From the NCBI GenBank assembly GCA_050953725.1, contig JBMNNB010000001.1:682001-746000 (forward strand): a stretch of DNA of 64,000 nucleotides, in the 5' to 3' direction. Every line of letters starts with the position of its first letter. The stretch's first letter is position 1. The position numbers and the translations under genes are program-made. The notes beneath the pieces are model-generated. The model worked only from the letters and a program-made list of their open reading frames with translations. It did not search any database and was not told the origin of the DNA. Shown here in pieces: positions 33,609 to 41,235 of this stretch. This stretch comes from DTU053 sp012520115 (lineage in GTDB: Bacteria; Bacillota; Clostridia; Oscillospirales; Acutalibacteraceae).

Positions 33609-34586
33609 ATGTCAAAGATTATAGGCGAAGCAATACCGAATATTCCGTGGCAGGAAAGACCTGCCGGTTGTAAGGATATAGTCTGGAGATATGACGAAAA
33701 TCCTATCATAAAGCGTGATGCCTTACCGGATTCAAACAGCATATTCAACAGCGCTGTCGTAACTTTTAAGGACGGCTTTGCAGGCGTTTTCAGAGTTGAC
33801 GACACGACCCGCCGTCAGACTCTGCACAGGGGCTTCAGCAGGGACGGTATCAACTGGGATATAGACGAAAAATGCATTGAATTTGTCTGTGACGACCCCG
33901 AGATTTCAAACTTTATCTACGGCTATGACCCGAGGGTCTGCTTTATTGAGGACAGATATTACGTAACATGGTGCAACTGCTATCACGGACCCACAATAGG
34001 CATTGCCTATACCTTTGACTTTGAGACCTTTTATCAGCTTGAGAATGCATTTTTGCCCTTTAACCGCAACGGCGTAATGTTCCCGAAGAAAATCGGAGGC
34101 AATTACTTAATGCTCAGCCGCCCGAGCGACAGAAGCCACACGCCCTTCGGCGACATTTTTTTAAGCCAGAGCCCCGATTTGTGCTACTGGGGCAAGCACA
34201 GGCATGTAATGGAGCCGAAGCAAAGCTGGGAGAAAACAAAAATCGGCGCAGGCCCGATTCCCATCGAGCTTGACGAAGGCTGGCTGATGATTTATCACGG
34301 CGTGCTTACCTCCTGTAACGGCTTTGTATACAGCATGGGCGCCGCAATTCTGGACAAGGACGAGCCGTGGAAGGTTAAATACCGTGCAAAACCGTATATC
34401 TTGAATCCGAGAACCGATTATGAATGTGTCGGCGATGTGCCAAATGTTGCCTTCCCCTGCGCCGCACTTGCCGATGCCGAAACTGGCAGAATCGCCATCT
34501 ATTACGGCTGTGCGGACACAACCGTGGGTCTTGCTTTCACACAGGTCGATGAGCTTGTGGATTTTATCAAGAGGAATAACGGATAA
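33609..34586 (+). CDS. GH130 family beta-mannoside phosphorylase
   Basis: Inverting phosphorylase that cleaves beta-mannosides with phosphate to release alpha-mannose-1-phosphate. Five-bladed propeller text includes PIIKRDALPDSNSIFNSAVV, GYDPRVCFIEDRYYVTWCNC, LLSRPSD-like (LMLSRPSDRSHTPFGDI), KIGAGPIPIELDEGWLMIYHG and FPCAALADAETGRIAIYYG. GH130 subfamilies act on mannosylglucose, beta-1,4-mannooligosaccharides or beta-mannosyl-GlcNAc. Its partners, a GH84 and a probable GlcNAc kinase, favour mannosyl-GlcNAc (N-glycan core), which is inference. 325 aa; SD GGAGG; no signal peptide. Confidence 0.9.
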   Translation: MSKIIGEAIPNIPWQERPAGCKDIVWRYDENPIIKRDALPDSNSIFNSAVVTFKDGFAGVFRVDDTTRRQTLHRGFSRDGINWDIDEKCIEFVCDDPEISNFIYGYDPRVCFIEDRYYVTWCNCYHGPTIGIAYTFDFETFYQLENAFLPFNRNGVMFPKKIGGNYLMLSRPSDRSHTPFGDIFLSQSPDLCYWGKHRHVMEPKQSWEKTKIGAGPIPIELDEGWLMIYHGVLTSCNGFVYSMGAAILDKDEPWKVKYRAKPYILNPRTDYECVGDVPNVAFPCAALADAETGRIAIYYGCADTTVGLAFTQVDELVDFIKRNNG

Positions 34587-34590
34587 TAAA

Positions 34591-34620
34591 AAAGCAGAGG
34601 TTTTTAAACCTCTGCTTTAA
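34591..34620. terminator. Bidirectional terminator
   Basis: AAAGCAGAGGTTT (34591-34603) pairs with AAACCTCTGCTTT (34606-34618). It closes the glycan cassette on the plus strand and the 104-aa gene on the minus strand. Confidence 0.85.
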
Positions 34621-34638
34621 CTCAAACTATGTTGACAA

Positions 34639-34953
34639 TCAGCCGACCTTTTCGCCGTCCTTAATCTTGATTTTGCCTACAAGGGGAGCTTTAAGATAGC
34701 CGGACATCTTGTCGCCTTCGAACTCAAGGAAAGCTTCGATCTCTTTGCCGGGAAGAAGTGAAACTTCGCCCTTACCCTTGAGGGTATTTCCTTCTTCAAC
34801 GATATCATAGAAGCGGAAATCGGGGAGTTCCATATCAGCGTTGAGCTCGATGTCGAAATCGTATTCGCCGTCTTTATCCTTGATTTCGAGAATGACATCT
34901 CCCTTAAAGAACATGTGGTCTACACGGGCTTTCCATTTTCCTAAACCTATCAT
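34639..34953 (-). CDS. Conserved small beta-rich protein, function unknown
   Basis: 104 aa, MIGLGKWKARVDHMFFKGDV at the N-terminus, then alternating charged and hydrophobic residues (VILEIKDKDGEYDFDIEL, KGKGEVSLLPGKEIEAFLEF) that predict an all-beta domain. No signal peptide, cysteines or catalytic motif. The ATG has AAGGAG 8 bp upstream and it is a stand-alone gene between a shared terminator and a mutase on the other strand. I do not recognise the family; possibly a lipocalin-like or AHA1-like fold, which is only a guess. Confidence 0.65.
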   Translation of the reverse strand: MIGLGKWKARVDHMFFKGDVILEIKDKDGEYDFDIELNADMELPDFRFYDIVEEGNTLKGKGEVSLLPGKEIEAFLEFEGDKMSGYLKAPLVGKIKIKDGEKVG

Positions 34954-35142
34954 TCTATTATCTCCTTCTTTACAGCCGTAGCTGGAATGTAAAATAAATG
35001 GTTGGTGTTATATTACCATTATTTCCTAACGCAGTCAAGCCGAATTAAAGCAGCAAACAGCAATTCATCATTTTTATACTGTTTTTATTTATCTATTTTG
35101 TTTAATTTGCTTAACTCTAATTTTTTCTGAGCGAGGTGCGAT

Positions 35143-36633
35143 ATGTCATTAATGGAGCTGAAAAGCGGTTCTGATATCAGAGGTACCGCAGTAGGTGAAG
35201 GAAACAAATTGACTGACGAGGTTGTCGGTAAGTTTGCAAAAGCTTTCGTAAAAATATTATCGAAAAAATTAAGTAAGGATTTGACCTCATTAACTGTTTC
35301 GGTCGGAGGCGATGTGAGGATTTCTTCCGAAAGGATAAGAAGTGCGGTAACAGCGGCTTTAAGCAGTCAGGGAGTGACCGTGTATGACTGCGGTCTTTCC
35401 TCAACACCAGCAATGTTTATGACCACATTAAAGATACCCGTCGACGGTGCCGTGCAGATAACCGCAAGCCATCACCCCTATGACAAAAACGGCCTCAAAT
35501 TCTTCACAAAAGAGGGCGGTCTTTCAGGCGACGACATAAAAGAGATTATTACCTTAGCAGAAGACCTGCCGGAAGCACCCGAACATAAAGAGGGCAAAAT
35601 AATTCCCATTGATTTTATGAAGGAATACGCCTCAGACCTTCGAAAAATGATAATTGACGGTCTTTCAGACGGCGGCGATGACAAGCCCTTAAAGGGTCTT
35701 AAAATCGCAGTTGACGCAGGCAACGGAGTAGGCGGCTTTTATGCTTATGATGTTCTGGAGCCGCTTGGCGCCGACATTTCTGGCAGTCAGTTCTTAGAGC
35801 CTGACGGTTATTTCCCTAATCATACTCCGAATCCGGAAAACGAGGAGGCCATAAAGAGCATCAGCATTGCCACGTTAAAGGCAAAGGCTGACTTAGGAAT
35901 CATTTTTGACACCGATGTTGACAGGGCAGCCTGCGTTGATATGAGCGGCGAGGAGATCAACAGAAACCGCCTTGTAGCCCTTGCCTCGACTATTGCCTTA
36001 AAGGGCAATGAGGGCGGAACGATAGTCACGGACAGCGTGACCTCAGACGGACTGAAGAAATTCATTGAGGAGAAACTGAAGGGCAAGCACCACAGGTTTA
36101 AAAGAGGCTATAAAAATGTTATCGATGAGGCTGTTAAACTTAATTCTGAAGGAATCAACGCACCCTTAGCTATCGAGACCTCCGGCCACGCTGCATTCAG
36201 AGAGAATTATTTCCTCGATGACGGAGCTTACCTTATTACCAAGATTATAATTCTGATGTCAGAGCTTAAAAAGGAAGGGAAGTCGCTTCTCAGCGTAATC
36301 TCCGACCTTGAAGAGCCGGTAGAAGCAAAGGAAATCAGAATCCCGATAAACGAAGCCGATTTTAAACCCTTTGGCGAAAAAGTTATTTCCGACCTGCTCT
36401 TTTTAGCAAATGTTACCGACGGCTGGACTCCGGCAAATGACAACCACGAGGGCATAAGGATTTCAGTAAATGACGGCGAGGGCTGGTTTTTACTGCGCCT
36501 CAGCGTTCATGACCCGCTCTTAGTCTTAAACCTCGAAAGCACCGTTCAGGGCAAGGTAAGCGAATACGCCGCAAAAGTTAAAGACTTTTTATCGCAGTAT
36601 TCTTTCTTGAATTTGGAGCAGTTTATAAATTAG
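35143..36633 (+). CDS. Phosphohexomutase (phosphomannomutase/phosphoglucomutase)
   Basis: Interconverts hexose-1-phosphate and hexose-6-phosphate. Active-site serine is in TASHHP (residues 107-112, S109), the metal loop is DTDVDR (256-261), and the sugar-binding region near ETSGHAAFRE (about 347-356) is intact; all are required features. 496 aa. It could act on mannose or glucose phosphates. Being 557 bp downstream of GH130, which yields mannose-1-P, it is a good candidate to feed that product to glycolysis as mannose-6-P; the 104-aa gene and terminators separate them, so co-regulation is not shown. SD GAGGTG. Confidence 0.9.
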   Translation: MSLMELKSGSDIRGTAVGEGNKLTDEVVGKFAKAFVKILSKKLSKDLTSLTVSVGGDVRISSERIRSAVTAALSSQGVTVYDCGLSSTPAMFMTTLKIPVDGAVQITASHHPYDKNGLKFFTKEGGLSGDDIKEIITLAEDLPEAPEHKEGKIIPIDFMKEYASDLRKMIIDGLSDGGDDKPLKGLKIAVDAGNGVGGFYAYDVLEPLGADISGSQFLEPDGYFPNHTPNPENEEAIKSISIATLKAKADLGIIFDTDVDRAACVDMSGEEINRNRLVALASTIALKGNEGGTIVTDSVTSDGLKKFIEEKLKGKHHRFKRGYKNVIDEAVKLNSEGINAPLAIETSGHAAFRENYFLDDGAYLITKIIILMSELKKEGKSLLSVISDLEEPVEAKEIRIPINEADFKPFGEKVISDLLFLANVTDGWTPANDNHEGIRISVNDGEGWFLLRLSVHDPLLVLNLESTVQGKVSEYAAKVKDFLSQYSFLNLEQFIN

Positions 36634-36643
36634 CAAAACGATC

Positions 36644-36669
36644 GACGCCTCTCCGTTCGGAGAGGCGTC
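36644..36669. terminator. Terminator between mutase and SASP genes
   Basis: GACGCCTCTCC and GGAGAGGCGTC form an 11-bp stem with loop GTTC (36655-36658). Short T-rich stretches follow on both strands. Confidence 0.8.
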
Positions 36670-36696
36670 TTCTCTATTTCCAATTATCGGAAATAC

Positions 36697-36894
36697 TTAT
36701 TTAAGGCCATCTTCATAAGCCTTGATCATCTTTTTGACCATCTGTCCGCCAATGGATCCAGCCTGTCTGGAAGTAAGGTCGCCATTGTATCCCTGCTTAA
36801 GGTTTACGCCAACCTCGCTGGCTGCTTCCATCTTGAAACGATTGAGAGCTTCACGAGCCTCAGGTACTAAAGTTGAGTTACCGTTTCTTGCCAT
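36697..36894 (-). CDS. Small acid-soluble spore protein, alpha/beta type
   Basis: DNA-binding spore protein that protects spore DNA. 65 aa with the family signature blocks FKMEAASEVGVNL, GDLTSRQAGSIGGQMVKKMI and the GPR cleavage-type context (KMEAASEVGV). ATG 36894 has AAGGAG 10 bp upstream. A sigma-G-like promoter is visible. Presence of this gene shows the organism can make spores or descends from spore formers. Confidence 0.95.
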   Translation of the reverse strand: MARNGNSTLVPEAREALNRFKMEAASEVGVNLKQGYNGDLTSRQAGSIGGQMVKKMIKAYEDGLK

Positions 36895-36935
36895 CGAATT
36901 ACAACTCCTTAAAAAATCTCTTGCGTTTGCATAAA

Positions 36936-36964
36936 TATTATGAGATATATCTTATGCTTTATTA
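36936..36964 (-). promoter_or_regulatory. Sigma-G-like promoter of the SASP gene
   Basis: On the minus strand CATAATA (36936-36942) matches the sigma-G -10 CATWNTA, and TAATA (36960-36964) is a one-base-off -35 (GHATR) at 17 bp spacing. The -10 lies 42 bp before the start codon. SASP genes are forespore genes, so the match is expected. Confidence 0.45.
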
Positions 36965-37012
36965 ATGTAAATTGTTGTAATTTCTAATCAAATTCCGCTG
37001 AAAATAGTATAA

Positions 37013-37038
37013 ACAAAAAGGGCAGGTTTAACCTGCCC
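37013..37038 (-). terminator. Intrinsic terminator after proS
   Basis: GGGCAGGTT (37020-37028) pairs with AACCTGCCC (37030-37038 region, overlapping a short TA loop); on the minus strand it is followed by TTTTTG. Confidence 0.85.
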
Positions 37039-37061
37039 AGAAATTTTAATTGTTTAAAAAA

Positions 37062-38501
37062 TTAATATGCGATTCCCCAGTAAAGCAGATGTTTAGCTTT
37101 CTTGCCGCAGCAAACGCATGTATCGGAAATATGCTCCTGTTCTAAAGGTATGCACCTTGAAGCGACGCCTGTTTCTTCCTTTACCTTGTCCTCGCAGGCT
37201 TCCTCGCCGCACCACATGGCCTTAATAAAGCCTTCGCCCTTCTCTTTGAGAGTCTCTTTAATTTCGTCCATTGTCTTGCAGGCATAGGTGCGGTTGTGCA
37301 TGTTCTCAAGAGCCTTATTGTAGATATTTTCCGCATAAGCCTTTAAAATTTTATCAATTTCGGATGTAAGGTTGTCAAGGGCAACGAAGTACTTCTCTCT
37401 GTTGTCACGTCTTACAAGTACGCACTGGTTATTTTCGATATCCTTAGGACCGATTTCGAGTCTCAGCGGGACACCCTTCATTTCATACTCGGCAAATTTC
37501 CAGCCGGGGGTGTTGTCGGAGTCGTCAAGCTTTACTCTGAAGCTGCTCTTAAGGCTGTCGGCAATTTCCTTTGACTTATCTAAAACGCCGGGCTTATGAG
37601 CGGCAATGGGAATAATAACGACCTGAATCGGAGCAACAGCGGGCGGGAGTACAAGTCCGTTGTCGTCGCCGTGAGTCATAATAATTCCGCCGATGAGCCT
37701 TGTAGTCATGCCCCATGATGTCTGATAGACATAGGACAGCTTATTGTCCTTATCGGCAAATGTTATACCGAAGGCTCTTGCAAAGCCGTCACCGAAGTAG
37801 TGGGATGTGCCTGCCTGAAGCGCCTTGCCGTCGTGCATGAGAGCTTCAATGGCATAGGTCATTTCAGCGCCGGCGAACTTGTCGCTGTCGGTCTTTCTGC
37901 CCTTTACAACGGGCATATTGAGGGTTTCCTTGCAGAAATCAGCGTAGACATTCAGCATACGCTCAGTTTCGGCAATGGCCTCCTCAGCCGTTGCATGAGC
38001 GGTGTGTCCTTCCTGCCATAAGAATTCACGGGAGCGAAGGAAGGGTCTTGTGGTTTTCTCCCAACGGACGACGCTGCACCACTGATTATAGAGCTTGGGC
38101 AAATCCCTGTATGACTGAATCGTATTTGAATAATGCTCGCAGAAAAGTGTTTCGGATGTAGGCCTTACGCAAAGCCTTTCGGCAAGCTTTTCCTGACCGC
38201 CGTGAGTGACCCATGCAACCTCGGGAGCAAAGCCCGCAACATGGTCCTTTTCCTTCTGCAGAAGGCTTTCGGGGATAAACATGGGCATATAGACATTTTC
38301 GTGTCCTGTTTCCTTAAAGCGTCTGTCAAGGTCCTTTTGAATAAGCTCCCATATAGCATAGCCATATGGCCTGATAACCATACAACCCTTTACGCTTGAA
38401 TATTCGATAAGCTCTGCCTTTTTAACGATATCCGTATACCATTTGGCAAAGTCTTCATCCATCGGAGTTATACTCTCGACCATCTTTTTGTTGTCTGCCA
38501 T
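37062..38501 (-). CDS. proS: Prolyl-tRNA synthetase (archaeal/eukaryal-like type)
   Basis: Class II synthetase charging tRNA-Pro. ITPMDEDFAKWYTDIVKKAEL, GCMVIRPYGYAIWELIQ, CVRPTSETLFCEHYS, WCSVVRWE, TRPFLRSREFLWQEGHTAHAT, and the C-terminal zinc-like Cys-rich tail (CGEEACEDKVKEETG...) identify the ProS type 3 form, about 479 aa, without the bacterial editing insertion. ATG 38501 has GGAGG 8 bp before; the upstream ORF extension to 38564 is not supported. Promoter TTGCGG-17-TATAAT lies upstream. Confidence 0.95.
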   Translation of the reverse strand: MADNKKMVESITPMDEDFAKWYTDIVKKAELIEYSSVKGCMVIRPYGYAIWELIQKDLDRRFKETGHENVYMPMFIPESLLQKEKDHVAGFAPEVAWVTHGGQEKLAERLCVRPTSETLFCEHYSNTIQSYRDLPKLYNQWCSVVRWEKTTRPFLRSREFLWQEGHTAHATAEEAIAETERMLNVYADFCKETLNMPVVKGRKTDSDKFAGAEMTYAIEALMHDGKALQAGTSHYFGDGFARAFGITFADKDNKLSYVYQTSWGMTTRLIGGIIMTHGDDNGLVLPPAVAPIQVVIIPIAAHKPGVLDKSKEIADSLKSSFRVKLDDSDNTPGWKFAEYEMKGVPLRLEIGPKDIENNQCVLVRRDNREKYFVALDNLTSEIDKILKAYAENIYNKALENMHNRTYACKTMDEIKETLKEKGEGFIKAMWCGEEACEDKVKEETGVASRCIPLEQEHISDTCVCCGKKAKHLLYWGIAY

Positions 38502-38575
38502 CAGATAAGCCTCCTCAGAAATTAAGCAAAATGCGTTTATGCCGCACAGCTTTATAATATGCATTAATAAACTAA

Positions 38576-38604
38576 ATTATATAACAAATCATGTTAAGCC
38601 GCAA
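38576..38604 (-). promoter_or_regulatory. Predicted promoter for proS
   Basis: Minus-strand TTGCGG (38599-38604) and TATAAT (38576-38581) with 17-bp spacing. The ~68-nt leader shows no T-box elements. Confidence 0.4.
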
Positions 38605-38610
38605 GGCAAA

Positions 38611-38636
38611 ATAAAAGGCGTTTAATTAAAAACGCC
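38611..38636 (-). terminator. Intrinsic terminator after acpP
   Basis: GGCGTTT (38617-38623) pairs with AAACGCC (38630-38636); the minus strand continues TTTTATTTTG. Confidence 0.75.
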
Positions 38637-38653
38637 GGCGAATCAGATATTAA

Positions 38654-38875
38654 TCAGTTTTCTTCCAGGTATTTTACAACATCTGATACGGTAGTAAAGT
38701 TTTCAAACTCTTCGTCGGGAACAACGAGGTTGAATTCATCTTCAAACGCCTTAACAAGCTCAACAAGATCGATACTGTCATCTACGATATCCATTAAAAC
38801 CGAATCCGGAGAAATATCATCCTCATCAAGGCCAAGCTGATCACATATTATTGAAACAACCTTCTCATAAATCAT
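38654..38875 (-). CDS. acpP: Acyl carrier protein
   Basis: Carries acyl chains on a 4'-phosphopantetheine arm. 73 aa, acidic four-helix protein; the attachment motif DDSIDLVELVKAFEDEF has Ser34-like serine in the DSx(D)xVE pattern (Ile in place of the common Leu). SD GGAG 10 bp before ATG. Single gene away from fab genes, so it may serve fatty acid synthesis or a specialised pathway; the former is the default. Confidence 0.92.
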   Translation of the reverse strand: MIYEKVVSIICDQLGLDEDDISPDSVLMDIVDDSIDLVELVKAFEDEFNLVVPDEEFENFTTVSDVVKYLEEN

Positions 38876-38919
38876 ATAATCTACTCCTTAAAAACACATA
38901 TCCATTATGCTACAAAGAA

Positions 38920-38948
38920 ATATTAGATATTTTATAAACTTTTGTCAA
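38920..38948 (-). promoter_or_regulatory. Predicted sigma-A promoter of acpP
   Basis: Minus-strand TTGACA (38943-38948) and TAATAT (38920-38925), 17-bp spacer, about 45 bp before the start codon. Confidence 0.5.
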
Positions 38949-38969
38949 TACCAAAATTAGAACCGATTG

Positions 38970-40379
38970 TTAAAGCTTAATCGATTTCCATTTGCCGCTT
39001 GCAAAACGAAGTCCCACAATGATTAGCCTTAACAGCTGGTCAAGGGCAAGACTCAGCCATGCGCCGATAAGACCCATTCCGATAGGATAGCACAGTACAT
39101 AGGTTATCAGGGGTCTTATGATTGCTATGCTTATAAGCGAGGAAACGGCTACGAACTTTGTGTCGCCTGCGCCCTTCAGACTTCCCGTAAACACGACCTG
39201 AGAAATCTGAGCAGGGGAGATAAAGGCAATGATTATCATAATGTCTGCGCCGAGCTTAATAATCGACGGAACATCGGTAAACAGTGATACAACGCCGTAT
39301 CTGGAAATTATGAAGAACACCGTAAGGAACATACCGAACAGAAGACCGACTCTTTGAGTAGCCTTGCCGAAAACAAGCGACAAATCGCCACGCCTTTCGC
39401 CGAGGCTTCTGCCGATAAGAGCCGAGGAAGCCATGCCGAGACCGTCGCCGATGCTGAACGAAAGATTGATAACGCTCATGCAAATCTGATGCGTTGCCAT
39501 GCTTTCGGTGCCGAGAGAAGCAACGAGCTTTGCATACGCAAAGAAACCTATTCTTACAAATAGCTGCTCGACAGCGGCGCCGCTTGCAACCTTTGTTATC
39601 GGGGCTAATACATCTTTAGAAAGCTTGAAAAGGTTCTTAAGCTGAAGATGAAGATAGCCGGGTCTTATTGTGACCGAGTAAATCGACATACAGAAGGATA
39701 CTATGTTGCCGATAAGCGTTGCGACTGCTGCGCCCGTGACTCCGAGCTTCGGGAAAAACCATACGCCGTTAATCAAAAAATAGTTAAAGAAAATATTAAC
39801 CGTGTTTGCGGTAAGGTTAGTTACCATCGAAATCTTGGCATTTCCGCAGCCTCTGTGAGCCGCATTAATGATTAGGCCGAAGGAGGTAAAGACAGTGCCG
39901 AGCATGGTTATTCTGAAATAGGGTATTGCAAGGCGAATGGTGTCATCCATAGCGCCCATAAACAGGAGCAACGGCTCACTTAGAAAATATGACGTAGTAA
40001 AGAGGATTACGCCTAAAATGAAGCAGATTGAAAGCGCCTGAGCAAGGGTTCTGTTCGCCGCTTCTCTGTTGTTTTCCCCGCGCCTTCTGCTGACAACGGC
40101 AGTAACGCCAATATTCAAAGCTACAAAAACAGAGTAAAAAATGTTCCTCGGCTGAGTTGTAAGACCGACAGCCGCAACAGCCTCATGACCGACTGTGCTT
40201 ACCATCATGGTATCTATAAAGGATATCATGCTGATAAGCACAGTCTCGACTATTGAGGGCCACGCAATTCTGAAAAGCCTTGCGTAAGCCTCCTTTGCGC
40301 TGAGGCTTCTGCCTATCCATTGACCTTTTATAAGATAATGAGGGTCGTAAAGCCTTTTGAAGATAGTTTTAACAGACAT
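38970..40379 (-). CDS. MATE-family multidrug/metabolite efflux transporter
   Basis: Na+ or H+ coupled antiporter with about 12 TM segments. Typical internal repeat text FRIAWPSIVETVLISMISFIDTMMVS, GLTTQPRNIFYSVF and IGDGLGMASSALIGRSLGE. 469 aa is standard. It starts 16 bp after nadC on the same strand, so likely the last gene of a six-gene operon (DUF5685, J-like, membrane protein, nadB, nadC, MATE). Its substrate is unknown. Confidence 0.9.
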   Translation of the reverse strand: MSVKTIFKRLYDPHYLIKGQWIGRSLSAKEAYARLFRIAWPSIVETVLISMISFIDTMMVSTVGHEAVAAVGLTTQPRNIFYSVFVALNIGVTAVVSRRRGENNREAANRTLAQALSICFILGVILFTTSYFLSEPLLLFMGAMDDTIRLAIPYFRITMLGTVFTSFGLIINAAHRGCGNAKISMVTNLTANTVNIFFNYFLINGVWFFPKLGVTGAAVATLIGNIVSFCMSIYSVTIRPGYLHLQLKNLFKLSKDVLAPITKVASGAAVEQLFVRIGFFAYAKLVASLGTESMATHQICMSVINLSFSIGDGLGMASSALIGRSLGERRGDLSLVFGKATQRVGLLFGMFLTVFFIISRYGVVSLFTDVPSIIKLGADIMIIIAFISPAQISQVVFTGSLKGAGDTKFVAVSSLISIAIIRPLITYVLCYPIGMGLIGAWLSLALDQLLRLIIVGLRFASGKWKSIKL

Positions 40380-40395
40380 TACAGTGAGCCTTTCA

Positions 40396-41235
40396 TCATT
40401 TTCTGATTTTCATTGAAATATCGAATGCCTTGACCGAGTGGGTAATAGCGCCCATTGAAATTATATCCACGCCGGTCTCTGCAACGGCCTCTATATTGTC
40501 AAGGGTGACATTGCCTGAGGCCTCGGTTTTTGCTCTGCCGTCAATTAGCTTAACGGCTTCTCTCATTTCATCAAGGGACATATTGTCGAGCATGATTATG
40601 TCCGCTCCCGCTTCGAGGGCTTCCTTAACCTCACTCAGATTTCGGGTCTCAACCTCTATTGTTACGGTGTGACCGATATTAGCCCTTACCGTCTTTACGG
40701 TTTTTGTTATGCCGCCGCCGGCGTCGATGTGGTTATCCTTGAGCATAACAGCGTCGGAAAGATTATACCTGTGATTCTTGCCGCCGCCGCAGGTGACGGC
40801 ATATTTCTGTATGGGTCTGAGTCCGGGCAGGGTCTTTCTCGTATCGGCTATTGTTGCATTTGTATGTGATACAGCCTCAACAGCAAGAGAAACAGCGGTT
40901 GCGATGCCGGACATATGCTGAAGTATATTAAGTGCTGTTCTCTCGCCACGAAGGAGCATGGCGGTTTTGCCTTCGATTGTGGCTATCTCCGTGCCTTTGC
41001 TGATTTTGTCGCCGTCTTTAAAGAATTTATTAATAACAACATCCTTGTCGAGCAGCTCAAATACTCTTAAAGCTATATCGATTCCTGCAAGAACGCCGTC
41101 AGCCTTAGAGACAAAATAAGCCGTGGATTTCATCTCGTCAGTAAAAATATAGGCGCTGGAAATATCAATATAGTTTATATCCTCATTCAGTGCGTTGAAG
41201 ATAAGGTTGTCTATATAATGCTGCTGTAATATCAT
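40396..41235 (-). CDS. nadC: Nicotinate-nucleotide pyrophosphorylase (quinolinate PRTase)
   Basis: Converts quinolinate and PRPP to nicotinate mononucleotide in de novo NAD synthesis. TRKTLPGLRPIQKYAV, GGGKNHRYNLSDAVMLKDNHI and EVETRNLSEVKEALEAGADIIMLDNM are diagnostic. 279 aa. Its ATG overlaps the nadB stop by 4 bp (ATGA), so the two are coupled. nadA is not in the window. Confidence 0.96.
   Translation of the reverse strand: MILQQHYIDNLIFNALNEDINYIDISSAYIFTDEMKSTAYFVSKADGVLAGIDIALRVFELLDKDVVINKFFKDGDKISKGTEIATIEGKTAMLLRGERTALNILQHMSGIATAVSLAVEAVSHTNATIADTRKTLPGLRPIQKYAVTCGGGKNHRYNLSDAVMLKDNHIDAGGGITKTVKTVRANIGHTVTIEVETRNLSEVKEALEAGADIIMLDNMSLDEMREAVKLIDGRAKTEASGNVTLDNIEAVAETGVDIISMGAITHSVKAFDISMKIRK

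Noticed and set aside
38502..38600. T-box leader before proS
   Set aside because: The leader is about 68 nt and has no T-box or specifier structure.
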